Shown here piece by piece: positions 36,546 through 43,834 of a stretch of DNA of 64,000 nt. The stretch's first letter is position 1. Each line of letters begins with the position of its first letter. The DNA comes from Pseudomonas sp. Choline-02u-1 (GTDB lineage Bacteria > Pseudomonadota > Gammaproteobacteria > Pseudomonadales > Pseudomonadaceae): contig NZ_PJBC01000010.1 of the NCBI RefSeq assembly GCF_002836515.1, forward strand, positions 62,001 through 126,000. The letters are read 5' to 3'. Made by a program: the position numbers and the translations under genes. The notes below the pieces were generated by a model, which saw nothing but the letters and a program-made list of their open reading frames with translations, ran no database searches and was not told the origin of the DNA.

Positions 36546-38215
36546 ACGTTTGAGCCAGGGAGTTCGGGTAGTATCGCTTGGTAACGCGATTCCAGCTCTA
36601 CAACGGCTTGCGGTGGAATTCGTGCGTCGTTCTGCAATCGATAAGGGTGGCTTGGCCATTTGTGAAAGCAGGATTGCCAATATTCAAACGTGCGCAGATC
36701 GTTCGGGGTGCCCCACGATAGAAAGCTATCTACCTCAAACAGCTCGCAACGCAGGCCTGTTTCAATTGCGTCATTGATAACAGAGTCAATATAAAACTCG
36801 CCGTTGATACGACCATCTCTCTGAATCAAATTAGAGATTGCCAAACGGAAGTCTTCTGCACGTCGGAAAGTGAATGTTCCGAGGATGATCGGGTCTGTTT
36901 CTGGAGACGCCAGTGGTGTCTTCACCGAAACACGAAGAATGCGGCCATTCTCCGAGTCGATCCAGCCGTACATTTGTGGCTGACGGATCGCATTTGCATG
37001 GCCTCTCACGCCCCAGACAATTACGTCCACTTCAGGATTGTCGATCAGGGTTCGAAACGCCTGTTCATCATAAAGAGCACCGTTATCACAGGCGCCGAAA
37101 GTAATAGGACCGTCAATATGCCCAATGGCGCTCTCAAGTGCATCAAGACCGAGTAACGCTGTGCAGGCCTGCCCCTGTGTAACGTTCGGAATTGTCTTGA
37201 TTACCGTGCCAGGATACAGACCTTCAAGTTGCTCCGCGGTTTCGGCATATCCCGGCATGTCTTGGCGAATGACGAATGCATGATGTTTGGCTTTAGGCAA
37301 ATCGTCGGTTGCCTGATTGACCATGGTTTTGCCTGAAACAGGTATCAGGGGTTTAGTCAGCGCATAACCTTCGTTGGCAAAACGTTGACCCATACCGGCC
37401 ATTGGAATGATCAGCGCGCCGGCGGGTGGGGCAGAGAGAGGGGCGGACAGCTGGTTCATCTTTCTGAATGCTGTAGACCAGCCGTTATACTCTCTGACGT
37501 CATCGGGTGTGCCCCACTGCATGAAGTGCTGGAGCGGATAAACCATTACAGAACGGCTGTCGGCCAGTAACGGCTTGTAGGCCAGACTGACATAATATTC
37601 TCCATTGACGTTGAGTTGCTGGTCCATGGTTTGCCGGAACGCATCGATCATCGTCCTGCCTGAGTCGAAGTAATAGGTACCACTGGAAGCATACTCATCC
37701 ATTCGATTATTGGTGTAAGGCTGTTTTTCCTGAATGTCCTGTACAGCGCCTAAAGTTTCTCGAATATAGGCATAATTAGTGCTGCCCAGCGAGTGGGGGT
37801 GGAATCCTTTGTAGGCAGGTATTGCACCGGCGCAGCCTGTGGTTTTTACAAAGCTCTTAAAATGCGGCCAATCCCAGTAACAGGTAAAGTCACAATAGTT
37901 AACCACGACCGGGCTGTCGAGTTTGATCAAGTGCTCAATTTGGCGAACAGCATAGACAGGCCCGAGTTTATGCGCAGGTATGCCGATGATTTTACCCGTC
38001 GGGCAAAGATTCTTCAGGAGCGACTCCATACGGTAGTCGGAGTTATCAAGATGATCCTGATTGCAAATAAAAATGACGTCCTGCTCACCAGGGAACATAT
38101 CTAGAACATGTGCAATGATAGGCTTGCCGTCTATTTCAATTAGCGGTTTTGGAACGGTATAACCGGCACGGCGGAACCGTTCACCAAAGCCTGACATTGG
38201 AATGATTATTTGCAA
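36542..38215 (-). CDS. Tandem nucleotidyltransferase (two NTP-transferase domains in one chain)
   Basis: This 557-aa protein contains two homologous sugar-nucleotidyltransferase domains. Domain 1 (about 1-250) has PMSGFGERF (6-14), PKPLI (22-26), CDF (108-110), NGEYY (204-208) and QWGTPDD (233-239). Domain 2 (about 265-510) repeats PMAGMGQRF (271-279), KPLI (288-291), ACDNG, NGEFY and SWGTPND. Each would activate a sugar or polyol phosphate with an NTP. The start is a TTG preceded by GAGGA, which replaces any ATG. It is the first gene of the leftward operon. Confidence 0.85.
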   Translation of the reverse strand: MQIIIPMSGFGERFRRAGYTVPKPLIEIDGKPIIAHVLDMFPGEQDVIFICNQDHLDNSDYRMESLLKNLCPTGKIIGIPAHKLGPVYAVRQIEHLIKLDSPVVVNYCDFTCYWDWPHFKSFVKTTGCAGAIPAYKGFHPHSLGSTNYAYIRETLGAVQDIQEKQPYTNNRMDEYASSGTYYFDSGRTMIDAFRQTMDQQLNVNGEYYVSLAYKPLLADSRSVMVYPLQHFMQWGTPDDVREYNGWSTAFRKMNQLSAPLSAPPAGALIIPMAGMGQRFANEGYALTKPLIPVSGKTMVNQATDDLPKAKHHAFVIRQDMPGYAETAEQLEGLYPGTVIKTIPNVTQGQACTALLGLDALESAIGHIDGPITFGACDNGALYDEQAFRTLIDNPEVDVIVWGVRGHANAIRQPQMYGWIDSENGRILRVSVKTPLASPETDPIILGTFTFRRAEDFRLAISNLIQRDGRINGEFYIDSVINDAIETGLRCELFEVDSFLSWGTPNDLRTFEYWQSCFHKWPSHPYRLQNDARIPPQAVVELESRYQAILPELPGSNV

Positions 38216-38677
38216 GATGTCCTCGCCATGTACTTGGTTGATATCGAAAGCTACTAGGGGGCAGCACGCTTTGAAGTGTCGCGATTATACGTCTTGGAAC
38301 GGCGCTTTAGAAGGCCTGTGAGTGGCCAAATCTGCCCGTTTCAGACGCGGGACGAGCTAGCGATGAACTGAGGTCCGGCTTCGACTCGTGGTTGTGGAAA
38401 TCCGGTGACAGGAGCAATTCATTTGCCGTAGATCAGATTTTGGCATCCATTAATGCAAAGCCAGAGCCCGATTACTCCTGGTCTGCTTCAGCAAATTGCT
38501 TCGACTTGTGTTAGCCACAAGCAGGGTTGGCAGGTATCATCCCGCGCATCGCAGGGGGGATGAGCGCCTTGATCTGCTGCCCCAGAAAAGGGGGGCGGTG
38601 GACGGTGATGTCCTCAGCGAATAGGCTGCTCTGATTTTTTCGGAAGTTTTGTCTGATTTTCAACCAGGGAATTTTTT
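38216..38677. promoter_or_regulatory. Divergent intergenic region of the glycan island
   Basis: This 462-base stretch separates the leftward operon from the rightward Sel1-tail gene and holds no convincing gene. On the minus strand a perfect TATAAT (38284-38289) lies about 70 bases before the TTG start of the nucleotidyltransferase gene, with no good -35. On the plus strand a CCCC/GGGG hairpin followed by GGCGGTGG (38594-38601) resembles an ops element with one mismatch, which may be chance. Confidence 0.5.
38284..38289 (-). promoter_or_regulatory. -10 box of the leftward glycan operon
   Basis: TATAAT on the minus strand is a perfect -10 match, giving a leader of about 60 bases before the operon start at 38215. 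The -35 region at correct spacing (TTCTAA) is poor. Confidence 0.5.
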
Positions 38678-40675
38678 ATGCAATCCGTAGAATCCCCAAA
38701 TAGAAATAACTTCCTCGGGAGAGGCGCTATATTATTTTGGGCAGCAGTTTTATTTCATGTGGTCTATTTACTGGCCCTGCAACCTGGTTGGTTGTTGGGT
38801 GGTGCAATGTGGGCGGAAATGGGGCCTAATTATTTTGATAATGCGAACGCTCCATCGCTTTATCAGAATTTTTTCGCTGTGGACGCGGGGTACGTACCTT
38901 TACCGCAACGTATTGTCGCTTATATAGGTGCGTTGTTTTCAATTCCGGCAGTCTCCGTGCCGTATTACTATAGCTGGATGTCTGTTGCACTTATCTCTCT
39001 GTTAATCTGCTCTTTTTTGATCGAGCGGTTTCGAGCTGTTATCGAAAGCGACGGGTTACGATTGCTGGTTGTTATAGCTGTCTTGATGGTTGCTGACTTT
39101 GAAAGCCGTACGTTTATCAATTTTACTTATTTTTCGGTTTTCTTCATTGGCGCTGTAATCGCTCTTGCATTGAGCGATCGAAAAAATGACCTACCGCTAT
39201 GGGCCTGGTTAGTACCCTTTCTATTCGTCTCGAAACCAGCGGTAATGACGATTCTCCCAGTATTGGTCTTCGCAGCACTCTTGAGGCCGGGACGTATAAG
39301 GGCAATTGCTGTCGTTTCTGTACTGTTTTGCCTGGTGCAGGTCGCACGGATGGTCGTAAGTGCGAATACCGGGTGGACGCCGCTGCAACACAGTGATAGT
39401 TCTTTGTTCTACAAAGGCTACCTGGCACTCGTTTATACGGTGACCTTGTTTGGACGTTTTTTACTGGGTCCTGACTTTCAGGCTGGTTTTGGCACATTTG
39501 CAGTGGTCGGTTCCCTGGTGTTGGCCATCCTCGGATTGGCATTTGCAAAGGTAATTAATGCCCGTCCTCTATTGTTGGTTGGGGTCGGCTTGGTAGCGTT
39601 CACGGCGCTTTTAAATTGTTTGGCGTTTAGTCTCGTCTGGACCGATTCCTTTCAGCCAGTAGTGACAGATTTCAGAATTTCCAGATATATACTGACTGCT
39701 TACATTGGGTTTGTATTTGTTGTCGCTGCCTGTGCAGCCATTTTGGCGTCGGCTGCTGCCAGGTTTCGCTTCGGGCGCCTGGCCGCCCTGGTGATTTTCT
39801 CTCTTTGGTTTATTGGCACTGGCTGGGCTTCCTATGGTACCAAGATCAGTCGTCAGTGGGTTGCTCCGGGTCTTGGAAACTCCTATTGGAAGGAGTTTTC
39901 GGGAGCTATTGACCAAGGTGTCACGCCCTTGTGCGTTCCTATTGATCCTTTTCCATGGCTGTACGGGAGAAACTGTGAGCGGTTAACGCCTTTGGCAGAG
40001 CAAAATTACGTATTAAAACAAATTAAAAAGAGCGATGAGGGTTACCTCTTGGAGGTGCCGATATCTGCGTCTGTTCAGAGCCGAAACCTGGTGTCGATCG
40101 CTTTGTTTATTAAGCCTGCCTCCGATTCCGATAGTGACATACGTGGCCGAGCACTGGTGGAGGATATGCAGGGGCAAGTGCATGAGCTGCACGCTCGCCG
40201 GGTTCTTCCAAGTACTGGGGGGCTGCTTTTGTTTACCCAGTTATCGGGTCAATATATTGAATCCTTCAAGCGAATTCGGATTGTCTTTGAGCAACCTGTC
40301 GATGTCGCATACCAGAGTAGCAATCAATCTCAGCCCTCGATTGTTCTGATGGGCACCAAGTACATGCCTGAAAGTATCGGAAATATATTGAGGCGGGCCG
40401 TCGATGGTGATGTTTCGGCTCAACTTGTTCTGGGGCGAATGTACAGTGAAGGGCAAGGTGTCGCCAAGAATCCTGGCGAAGGAGTGAACTGGTATATGAA
40501 AGCAGCTGCTACCGATAACGCTGAAGCTCAGTATTGGCTGGCGCGGGCCTATGATACCGGGATCGGGGTTGTTGAAAACAAGGTCGAAGCCAGCGTCTGG
40601 TATCAGAAGGCTGCGCTAAACGGCAGTCAAGATGCGGTAAACGCTCTTGAACGCCTGAAACCGAGGGCAAAATAG
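38678..40675 (+). CDS. Polytopic membrane protein with C-terminal Sel1-like repeats
   Basis: The 665-aa product has about ten to twelve hydrophobic segments within residues 15-400, then a soluble region of about 160 residues, then two to three Sel1/TPR-like repeats from about 575 to 655 (LGRMYSEGQGVAKNPGEGVN, LARAYDTGIGVVENKVEASV). The membrane part resembles GtrC-type or other GT-C surface-glycan transferases in layout, but I cannot name its family. An AGGGA site precedes the ATG. It is divergent from the seven-gene operon, so it probably belongs to the same system. Base composition is AT-rich compared with the core genes. Confidence 0.7.
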   Translation: MQSVESPNRNNFLGRGAILFWAAVLFHVVYLLALQPGWLLGGAMWAEMGPNYFDNANAPSLYQNFFAVDAGYVPLPQRIVAYIGALFSIPAVSVPYYYSWMSVALISLLICSFLIERFRAVIESDGLRLLVVIAVLMVADFESRTFINFTYFSVFFIGAVIALALSDRKNDLPLWAWLVPFLFVSKPAVMTILPVLVFAALLRPGRIRAIAVVSVLFCLVQVARMVVSANTGWTPLQHSDSSLFYKGYLALVYTVTLFGRFLLGPDFQAGFGTFAVVGSLVLAILGLAFAKVINARPLLLVGVGLVAFTALLNCLAFSLVWTDSFQPVVTDFRISRYILTAYIGFVFVVAACAAILASAAARFRFGRLAALVIFSLWFIGTGWASYGTKISRQWVAPGLGNSYWKEFSGAIDQGVTPLCVPIDPFPWLYGRNCERLTPLAEQNYVLKQIKKSDEGYLLEVPISASVQSRNLVSIALFIKPASDSDSDIRGRALVEDMQGQVHELHARRVLPSTGGLLLFTQLSGQYIESFKRIRIVFEQPVDVAYQSSNQSQPSIVLMGTKYMPESIGNILRRAVDGDVSAQLVLGRMYSEGQGVAKNPGEGVNWYMKAAATDNAEAQYWLARAYDTGIGVVENKVEASVWYQKAALNGSQDAVNALERLKPRAK

Positions 40676-40758
40676 CCGTGTTGGGGGCAATGAACTTCTT
40701 GCGTGCCCAGCGATAGCAAATGCACGAATGAAGGTGTTTGTGGTTTCAAAGGGGCGTT

Positions 40759-40786
40759 CGGTATGCAGAGATTACTTTGCATACCG
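40759..40786. promoter_or_regulatory. 28-base palindrome upstream of the tailocin repressor
   Basis: CGGTATGCA and TGCATACCG are perfect 9-base inverted arms separated by ten bases. No T-run follows, so it is not a terminator. The TGCAT half-site is the same as in the operator-like cluster at 41788-41835. It lies about 160-185 bases before the repressor gene and may bind the repressor or another dimeric regulator. Confidence 0.5.
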
Positions 40787-40944
40787 TACATTCCCTGATA
40801 GCGCTGACCAGGGTTTGTGGTGGTTTTATCGTATCCGATGCTTCGATGCCTGAAGCGAGCTGCAGTCGGTATGAGAATGCAGTTTATATGAAATATGCAA
40901 ATCAGCATTTGTCTTTGCAAAAAACTTCAAGCACTATGCGCGTT

Positions 40945-41679
40945 ATGCAAAAACGCAACGTATCCTCCGTCTTAAGAGCACTGCTCGATCAGCACGGGAT
41001 CTCCCCCACGGAGCTCCACCGTCGCACCGGCGTGCCTCAATCCACGCTCTCGCGGATTCTCAGCGGGAAAATTGTCGATCCTTCGGATAAGCACATCTCG
41101 AAGATCGCCGAGTATTTCAACGTCAGCACCGATCAGTTGCGCGGGCGTGCGGATGTCGCGCCAGCGGCCGTCGGCACGCGCGCAGATGTGCATGCCGAAC
41201 TCAAGGACATAAGCCTGTGGGATGACGACACGCCAGTCGATGATGACGAGGTGTCGGTGCCCTTTCTACGTGAGGTTGAATTGGCTGCTGGATCAGGAAG
41301 ATTCGTCATCGAGGAGAGCGAGCGCTCTAGCCTGCGTTTCGGCAAGCGCAGCCTGCGTCACAACGGTGTGCAATTCGACCAGGCCAAATGCGTGACAGTC
41401 CGTGGCAACAGCATGTTGCCGGTTCTGCGTGATGGCGCCACTGTCGGCGTAAACGCCGGCAAATGCGGGATTGGCGACATCATTGATGGCGACCTTTATG
41501 CGATCAATCACAACGGCCAGTTGCGCGTGAAGCAACTCTATCGCCTGCCCACCGGCATTCGTCTGCGCAGCTTCAATCGCGACGAGCATCCGGATGAGGA
41601 CTACAGCTTCCAGGAAATTCAGGAAGAGCAGATCGTCATTCTCGGTCATGTCTTCTGGTGGGGAATGTACGCACGCTGA
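40945..41679 (+). CDS. S24/LexA-family repressor of the tailocin (CI/PrtR-like)
   Basis: This 244-aa protein has an N-terminal Cro/CI helix-turn-helix (about 16-42, SPTELHRRTGVPQSTLSRI) and a C-terminal LexA-type self-cleaving domain. It has nucleophile S156 (VRGNSM), lysine K196 (LRVKQL) and a candidate Ala-Gly cleavage site at 115-116 (ELAAGSG). RecA activated by DNA damage would trigger its cleavage and release the late tailocin genes. Start choice is uncertain because no ribosome-binding site is visible: the ATG at 40936 is also possible. The upstream region carries TGCA-type repeats suited to autoregulation. Confidence 0.9.
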   Translation: MQKRNVSSVLRALLDQHGISPTELHRRTGVPQSTLSRILSGKIVDPSDKHISKIAEYFNVSTDQLRGRADVAPAAVGTRADVHAELKDISLWDDDTPVDDDEVSVPFLREVELAAGSGRFVIEESERSSLRFGKRSLRHNGVQFDQAKCVTVRGNSMLPVLRDGATVGVNAGKCGIGDIIDGDLYAINHNGQLRVKQLYRLPTGIRLRSFNRDEHPDEDYSFQEIQEEQIVILGHVFWWGMYAR

Positions 41680-41697
41680 CCCCTTTCGATCCAACAG

Positions 41698-41725
41698 AAA
41701 CCTGCCGCTCGGCAGGTTTTTTTTC
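41698..41725 (+). terminator. Terminator of the repressor gene
   Basis: The stem AAACCTGCCG / CGGCAGGTTT with a CT loop, followed by a run of eight T residues, lies about 20 bases after the repressor stop. It isolates the repressor transcript from the late promoter. Confidence 0.92.
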
Positions 41726-41787
41726 GTCTATAGAAACCTCCCCAACCCTTGCCCCGCTTGGCTCTCATGCACGTACGCAAATTTAAT

Positions 41788-41840
41788 GCATAAATAAATG
41801 CACTTATGCATTGACTGTGTATGCATCCATGCATATTCTT
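41788..41840 (+). promoter_or_regulatory. Late tailocin promoter overlapped by TGCAT operator repeats
   Basis: A good promoter is visible: TTGACT at 41812-41817, 17-base spacer, TATTCT at 41835-41840. It is surrounded by ATGCAT/TGCAT repeats: the palindrome TGCATAAATAAATGCA (41788-41803) and ATGCAT at 41807, 41822 and 41830. The last three overlap the -35, the spacer and the -10. Such an array is what a repressor dimer would occupy to shut off transcription. Confidence 0.75.
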
Positions 41841-41846
41841 GCCACC

Positions 41847-42136
41847 AAGCCGCTCGACAAAGCGGCTGGCAAGACAAGCTCTTTGGTTCCACAAGAACAG
41901 GCAGCGATGAACCGGCCTCAACGGTTCAGAGGGTTGGCAACTGACCCGGGTGTGCAGCGTAAAGCACCAGAACCAGTTATCCGGCGGGCAGGGACCGCGG
42001 TCGGAAAAACAATCTGAATGGACTCGTACCGCGCCAGCAGCGCCGAAAAGTCAGCTTCCTTCTCGAACACAGGATTTGAAGGAAGGCGAAGGAGCGCATT
42101 ACTCAAAGGCCCGGCGTGCGAGCGCCGGGCTTTTTG
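41847..42136 (+). ncRNA. Structured leader or small RNA ahead of the tailocin late genes
   Basis: From the promoter above, transcription would begin near 41847 and meet a hairpin (AGCCGCT / AGCGGCT, 41849-41868), a second hairpin (TGAACCG / CGGTTCA, 41909-41929) and then a strong terminator at 42107-42136. No open frame here has convincing coding character. The transcript is thus either a free-standing RNA of about 290 bases or a leader at which late transcription is attenuated. I do not recognise a known family. Confidence 0.5.
42107..42136 (+). terminator. Intrinsic terminator between the late promoter and the holin gene
   Basis: GCCCGGCG and CGCCGGGC form a stem with a six-base loop, followed by five T residues. 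It lies about 70 bases before the holin gene, between the promoter and all structural genes. Confidence 0.88.
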
Positions 42137-42205
42137 GAATGCCTGCCTCAAGCGAAACCGTTTGAATCCACCCCATCACTCATCAATCACCCACGGAGGC
42201 GTGAC

Positions 42206-42550
42206 ATGACAAACGAGCAACAAGCGTTGGCGGACATGCCGATCTGGCTGGTCATCCTCCTGGCCGTCGTCGGCGGGGTGTCTGGCGAAATGTGGCGCGC
42301 CGACAAGGAAGGCGCCCGCGGCTGGTCACTGGTACGGCGTCTGGCCCTGCGCTCAGGCGCCTGCATGATCTGCGGAGTGTCGGCGATCATGCTGCTGTAT
42401 GCGGCCGGCATGTCGATCTGGGCGGCTGGAGCCTTTGGCTGTCTGACGGCGATGGCCGGCGCTGATGTCGCCATTGGCCTTTACGAACGCTGGGCGGCCA
42501 AGCGCATTGGCGTCTGCGAAGTACCGTCAGGCAATACCAACAAGGAGTAA
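42206..42550 (+). CDS. Phage holin family protein
   Basis: This 114-aa protein has three hydrophobic segments (about 10-28, 46-66 and 69-87), consistent with a class I type holin (Phage_holin_3 family) that permeabilises the inner membrane for lysis and tailocin release. The ATG follows GGAGGCGTGAC. The endolysin and spanins lie at the other end of the cluster, an arrangement common in Pseudomonas tailocins. Confidence 0.85.
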   Translation: MTNEQQALADMPIWLVILLAVVGGVSGEMWRADKEGARGWSLVRRLALRSGACMICGVSAIMLLYAAGMSIWAAGAFGCLTAMAGADVAIGLYERWAAKRIGVCEVPSGNTNKE

Positions 42551-42587
42551 TACGCAATTACGACACATCTGAAAGGGAGGTCATTGC

Positions 42588-42758
42588 ATGTTGAGCGAAT
42601 TTCGCTGCGGCCAATGCAACCGTTTGCTCGCCCGAGTAAACGCAGTATTCCAAGTACAAATCAAATGTCCTCGATGCAGGACATTGAACTATGCCAAGGC
42701 TGAACGTCCTGGCACCCCGCCTGTGAGCGAACTGACAGCTTCAGACTGCAAACAATAA
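42588..42758 (+). CDS. Com-family zinc-finger regulator
   Basis: This 56-aa protein has two CxxC pairs (FRCGQCNRL near residue 6 and IKCPRCRTL near residue 27) forming one zinc finger. It matches the Com family, whose Mu member binds mRNA and activates translation of mom. No mom-like DNA modification gene is present here. The gene has a strong AAGGGAGG site and ends 25 bases before the lectin bacteriocin gene. Confidence 0.85.
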   Translation: MLSEFRCGQCNRLLARVNAVFQVQIKCPRCRTLNYAKAERPGTPPVSELTASDCKQ

Positions 42759-42783
42759 CTTATCAAGCAATAGGTGAAGTTCT

Positions 42784-43629
42784 ATGGCATCGCTACCTCG
42801 TTATCCGTTTACTGAAAATGGCAGTTCGGTTTTGCTACCGCTGCATGAGATGTCCGCCGGACAATATCTTCAATCGCCGGACAAGCGCTTCAAGCTGGAT
42901 GTTCAGGCCGATGGCAACCTGGTGATCTACGATGGTGCCACTCCTGTCTGGGTAGCTACGGCCGGTCAACCGTATACCTCCGGGGGTAAGCAGATTGATA
43001 AATCAAAGATTTATTTCTATCTGATGTATTACGCGTTTCTCAACGATCCGACTCACGGACGGATGTGGGGCACTGCCAACAGTACGCCACTGAACAATGA
43101 CATTTGGGGCGCTTATGTTCGCACCTATCTGCAGTTGCAGAATGACGGCAACCTCGTCGTAGTTGACTCCGTTCCGGTGTGGGCGAGCAACTCTGCCATC
43201 CCGATCAGTCCGGTGGTGGAATCTGTCTATATTCCCGCCGGTACCACGCTCGAAGTTGACCGACGGTATGTCGTGGGGGGAACGACTCTAGTCTTCCAGT
43301 CCGACGGCAACCTGGTGGTTTCGAATGGCCCGCTTGGTGTCCTGTGGGCGAGCTGGACTCAGAACAAAGGTGCCACCCGTGCAGTTATGCAGGAGGACGG
43401 CAACTTCGTTATTTATGACGCGAACAATACGCCACTGTGGTTTACCGGCACTGCTGGCAAACCGGGCGCCATGGCCAAGGTACAGGCTAACGGCAGTTTT
43501 TCGATTGTCAGCGAGAAACCGGTGTGGGCCCGATTCGGTTTTACCCCCACCATTTTGCCGAAGCGGGTTTACCAGTGGGATAACGGACCATGGACGCCGT
43601 TTATCGAGCGTCCAATCTGGTCGTTTTAA
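42784..43629 (+). CDS. llpA: Lectin-like bacteriocin (LlpA-type, two MMBL domains)
   Basis: The 281-aa product is a tandem of monocot mannose-binding lectin domains, as in LlpA/putidacin L1. Bacteriocins of this kind kill related Pseudomonas after binding D-rhamnose in LPS and contacting BamA. Four QxDxNxVxY motifs are visible. The first (Q41-Y49) and fourth (Q203-Y211) are intact; the second (Q119) and third (Q172) have lost the final tyrosine (Val and Ser). The C-terminus has the extra WDNGPWTPF tail. There is no signal peptide, as usual for LlpA, so release would depend on lysis. It is inserted between the Com and tail-terminator genes. Confidence 0.9.
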   Translation: MASLPRYPFTENGSSVLLPLHEMSAGQYLQSPDKRFKLDVQADGNLVIYDGATPVWVATAGQPYTSGGKQIDKSKIYFYLMYYAFLNDPTHGRMWGTANSTPLNNDIWGAYVRTYLQLQNDGNLVVVDSVPVWASNSAIPISPVVESVYIPAGTTLEVDRRYVVGGTTLVFQSDGNLVVSNGPLGVLWASWTQNKGATRAVMQEDGNFVIYDANNTPLWFTGTAGKPGAMAKVQANGSFSIVSEKPVWARFGFTPTILPKRVYQWDNGPWTPFIERPIWSF

Positions 43630-43642
43630 GTATTTCTGATGT

Positions 43643-43674
43643 CAGCCCCGAGTCACTTCGGGGCTGTTTTGTTT
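43643..43674 (+). terminator. Terminator of the lectin bacteriocin gene
   Basis: CAGCCCCGA / TCGGGGCTG-type stem with a short loop, followed by TTTTGTTT, begins 14 bases after the llpA stop. It would separate bacteriocin transcription from the tail genes or attenuate it. Confidence 0.88.
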
Positions 43675-43764
43675 GATATTGAGTTGCCCACTGCCAAGCG
43701 GCATTTATTTTTTGAAAACAGCGATCGCTGCCTGACCAACTCGACGCGCCGCGCCCCAAACGCC

Positions 43765-43803
43765 TGAACCCCGCACAAAACCCAAAGTGGGTGCGGAGTT
43801 TTC
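43765..43803 (+). terminator. Hairpin upstream of the tail terminator gene
   Basis: CCGCAC / GTGCGG with inner CCCA/TGGG pairing is followed by AGTTTTC, 30 bases before the first tail gene. It is a second possible attenuator between llpA and the tail block. Confidence 0.5.
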
Positions 43804-43834
43804 GTCAATACCCTCCAACTCTGGAACACCCCCC

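Larger units (their letters stand above)
31038..40675. other. Accessory island of surface-glycan/phospho-sugar genes between mutS and the tailocin
   Basis: Eight genes absent from the conserved Pseudomonas order lie here. Codon use is visibly more A/T-rich (many TTA, ATT, AAA codons) than in the flanking core genes. Seven run leftward with overlapping start/stop codons and one runs rightward. No integrase, transposase, direct repeats or tRNA were found at the edges, so the mechanism of gain is unknown. The combination of nucleotidyltransferase, GtrA-like flippase, GT2 glycosyltransferase, polytopic transferase-like proteins, kinase, phosphatase and aldolase-like enzymes suggests synthesis and attachment of an unusual surface substituent. 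Confidence 0.75.

Noticed and set aside
31038..40675. Possible integrative element carrying the glycan genes
   Set aside because: No integrase, transposase, tRNA target, or flanking direct repeats could be found, so I call it an accessory island only.
41811..42017. 68-codon frame after the late tailocin promoter
   Set aside because: No ribosome-binding site is visible and the start overlaps the -35 box. The region is better explained as a structured leader RNA.
42018..42209. 63-codon frame running through the terminator at 42107-42136
   Set aside because: It crosses a strong intrinsic terminator, has Arg/Ser-rich composition and lacks a ribosome-binding site.
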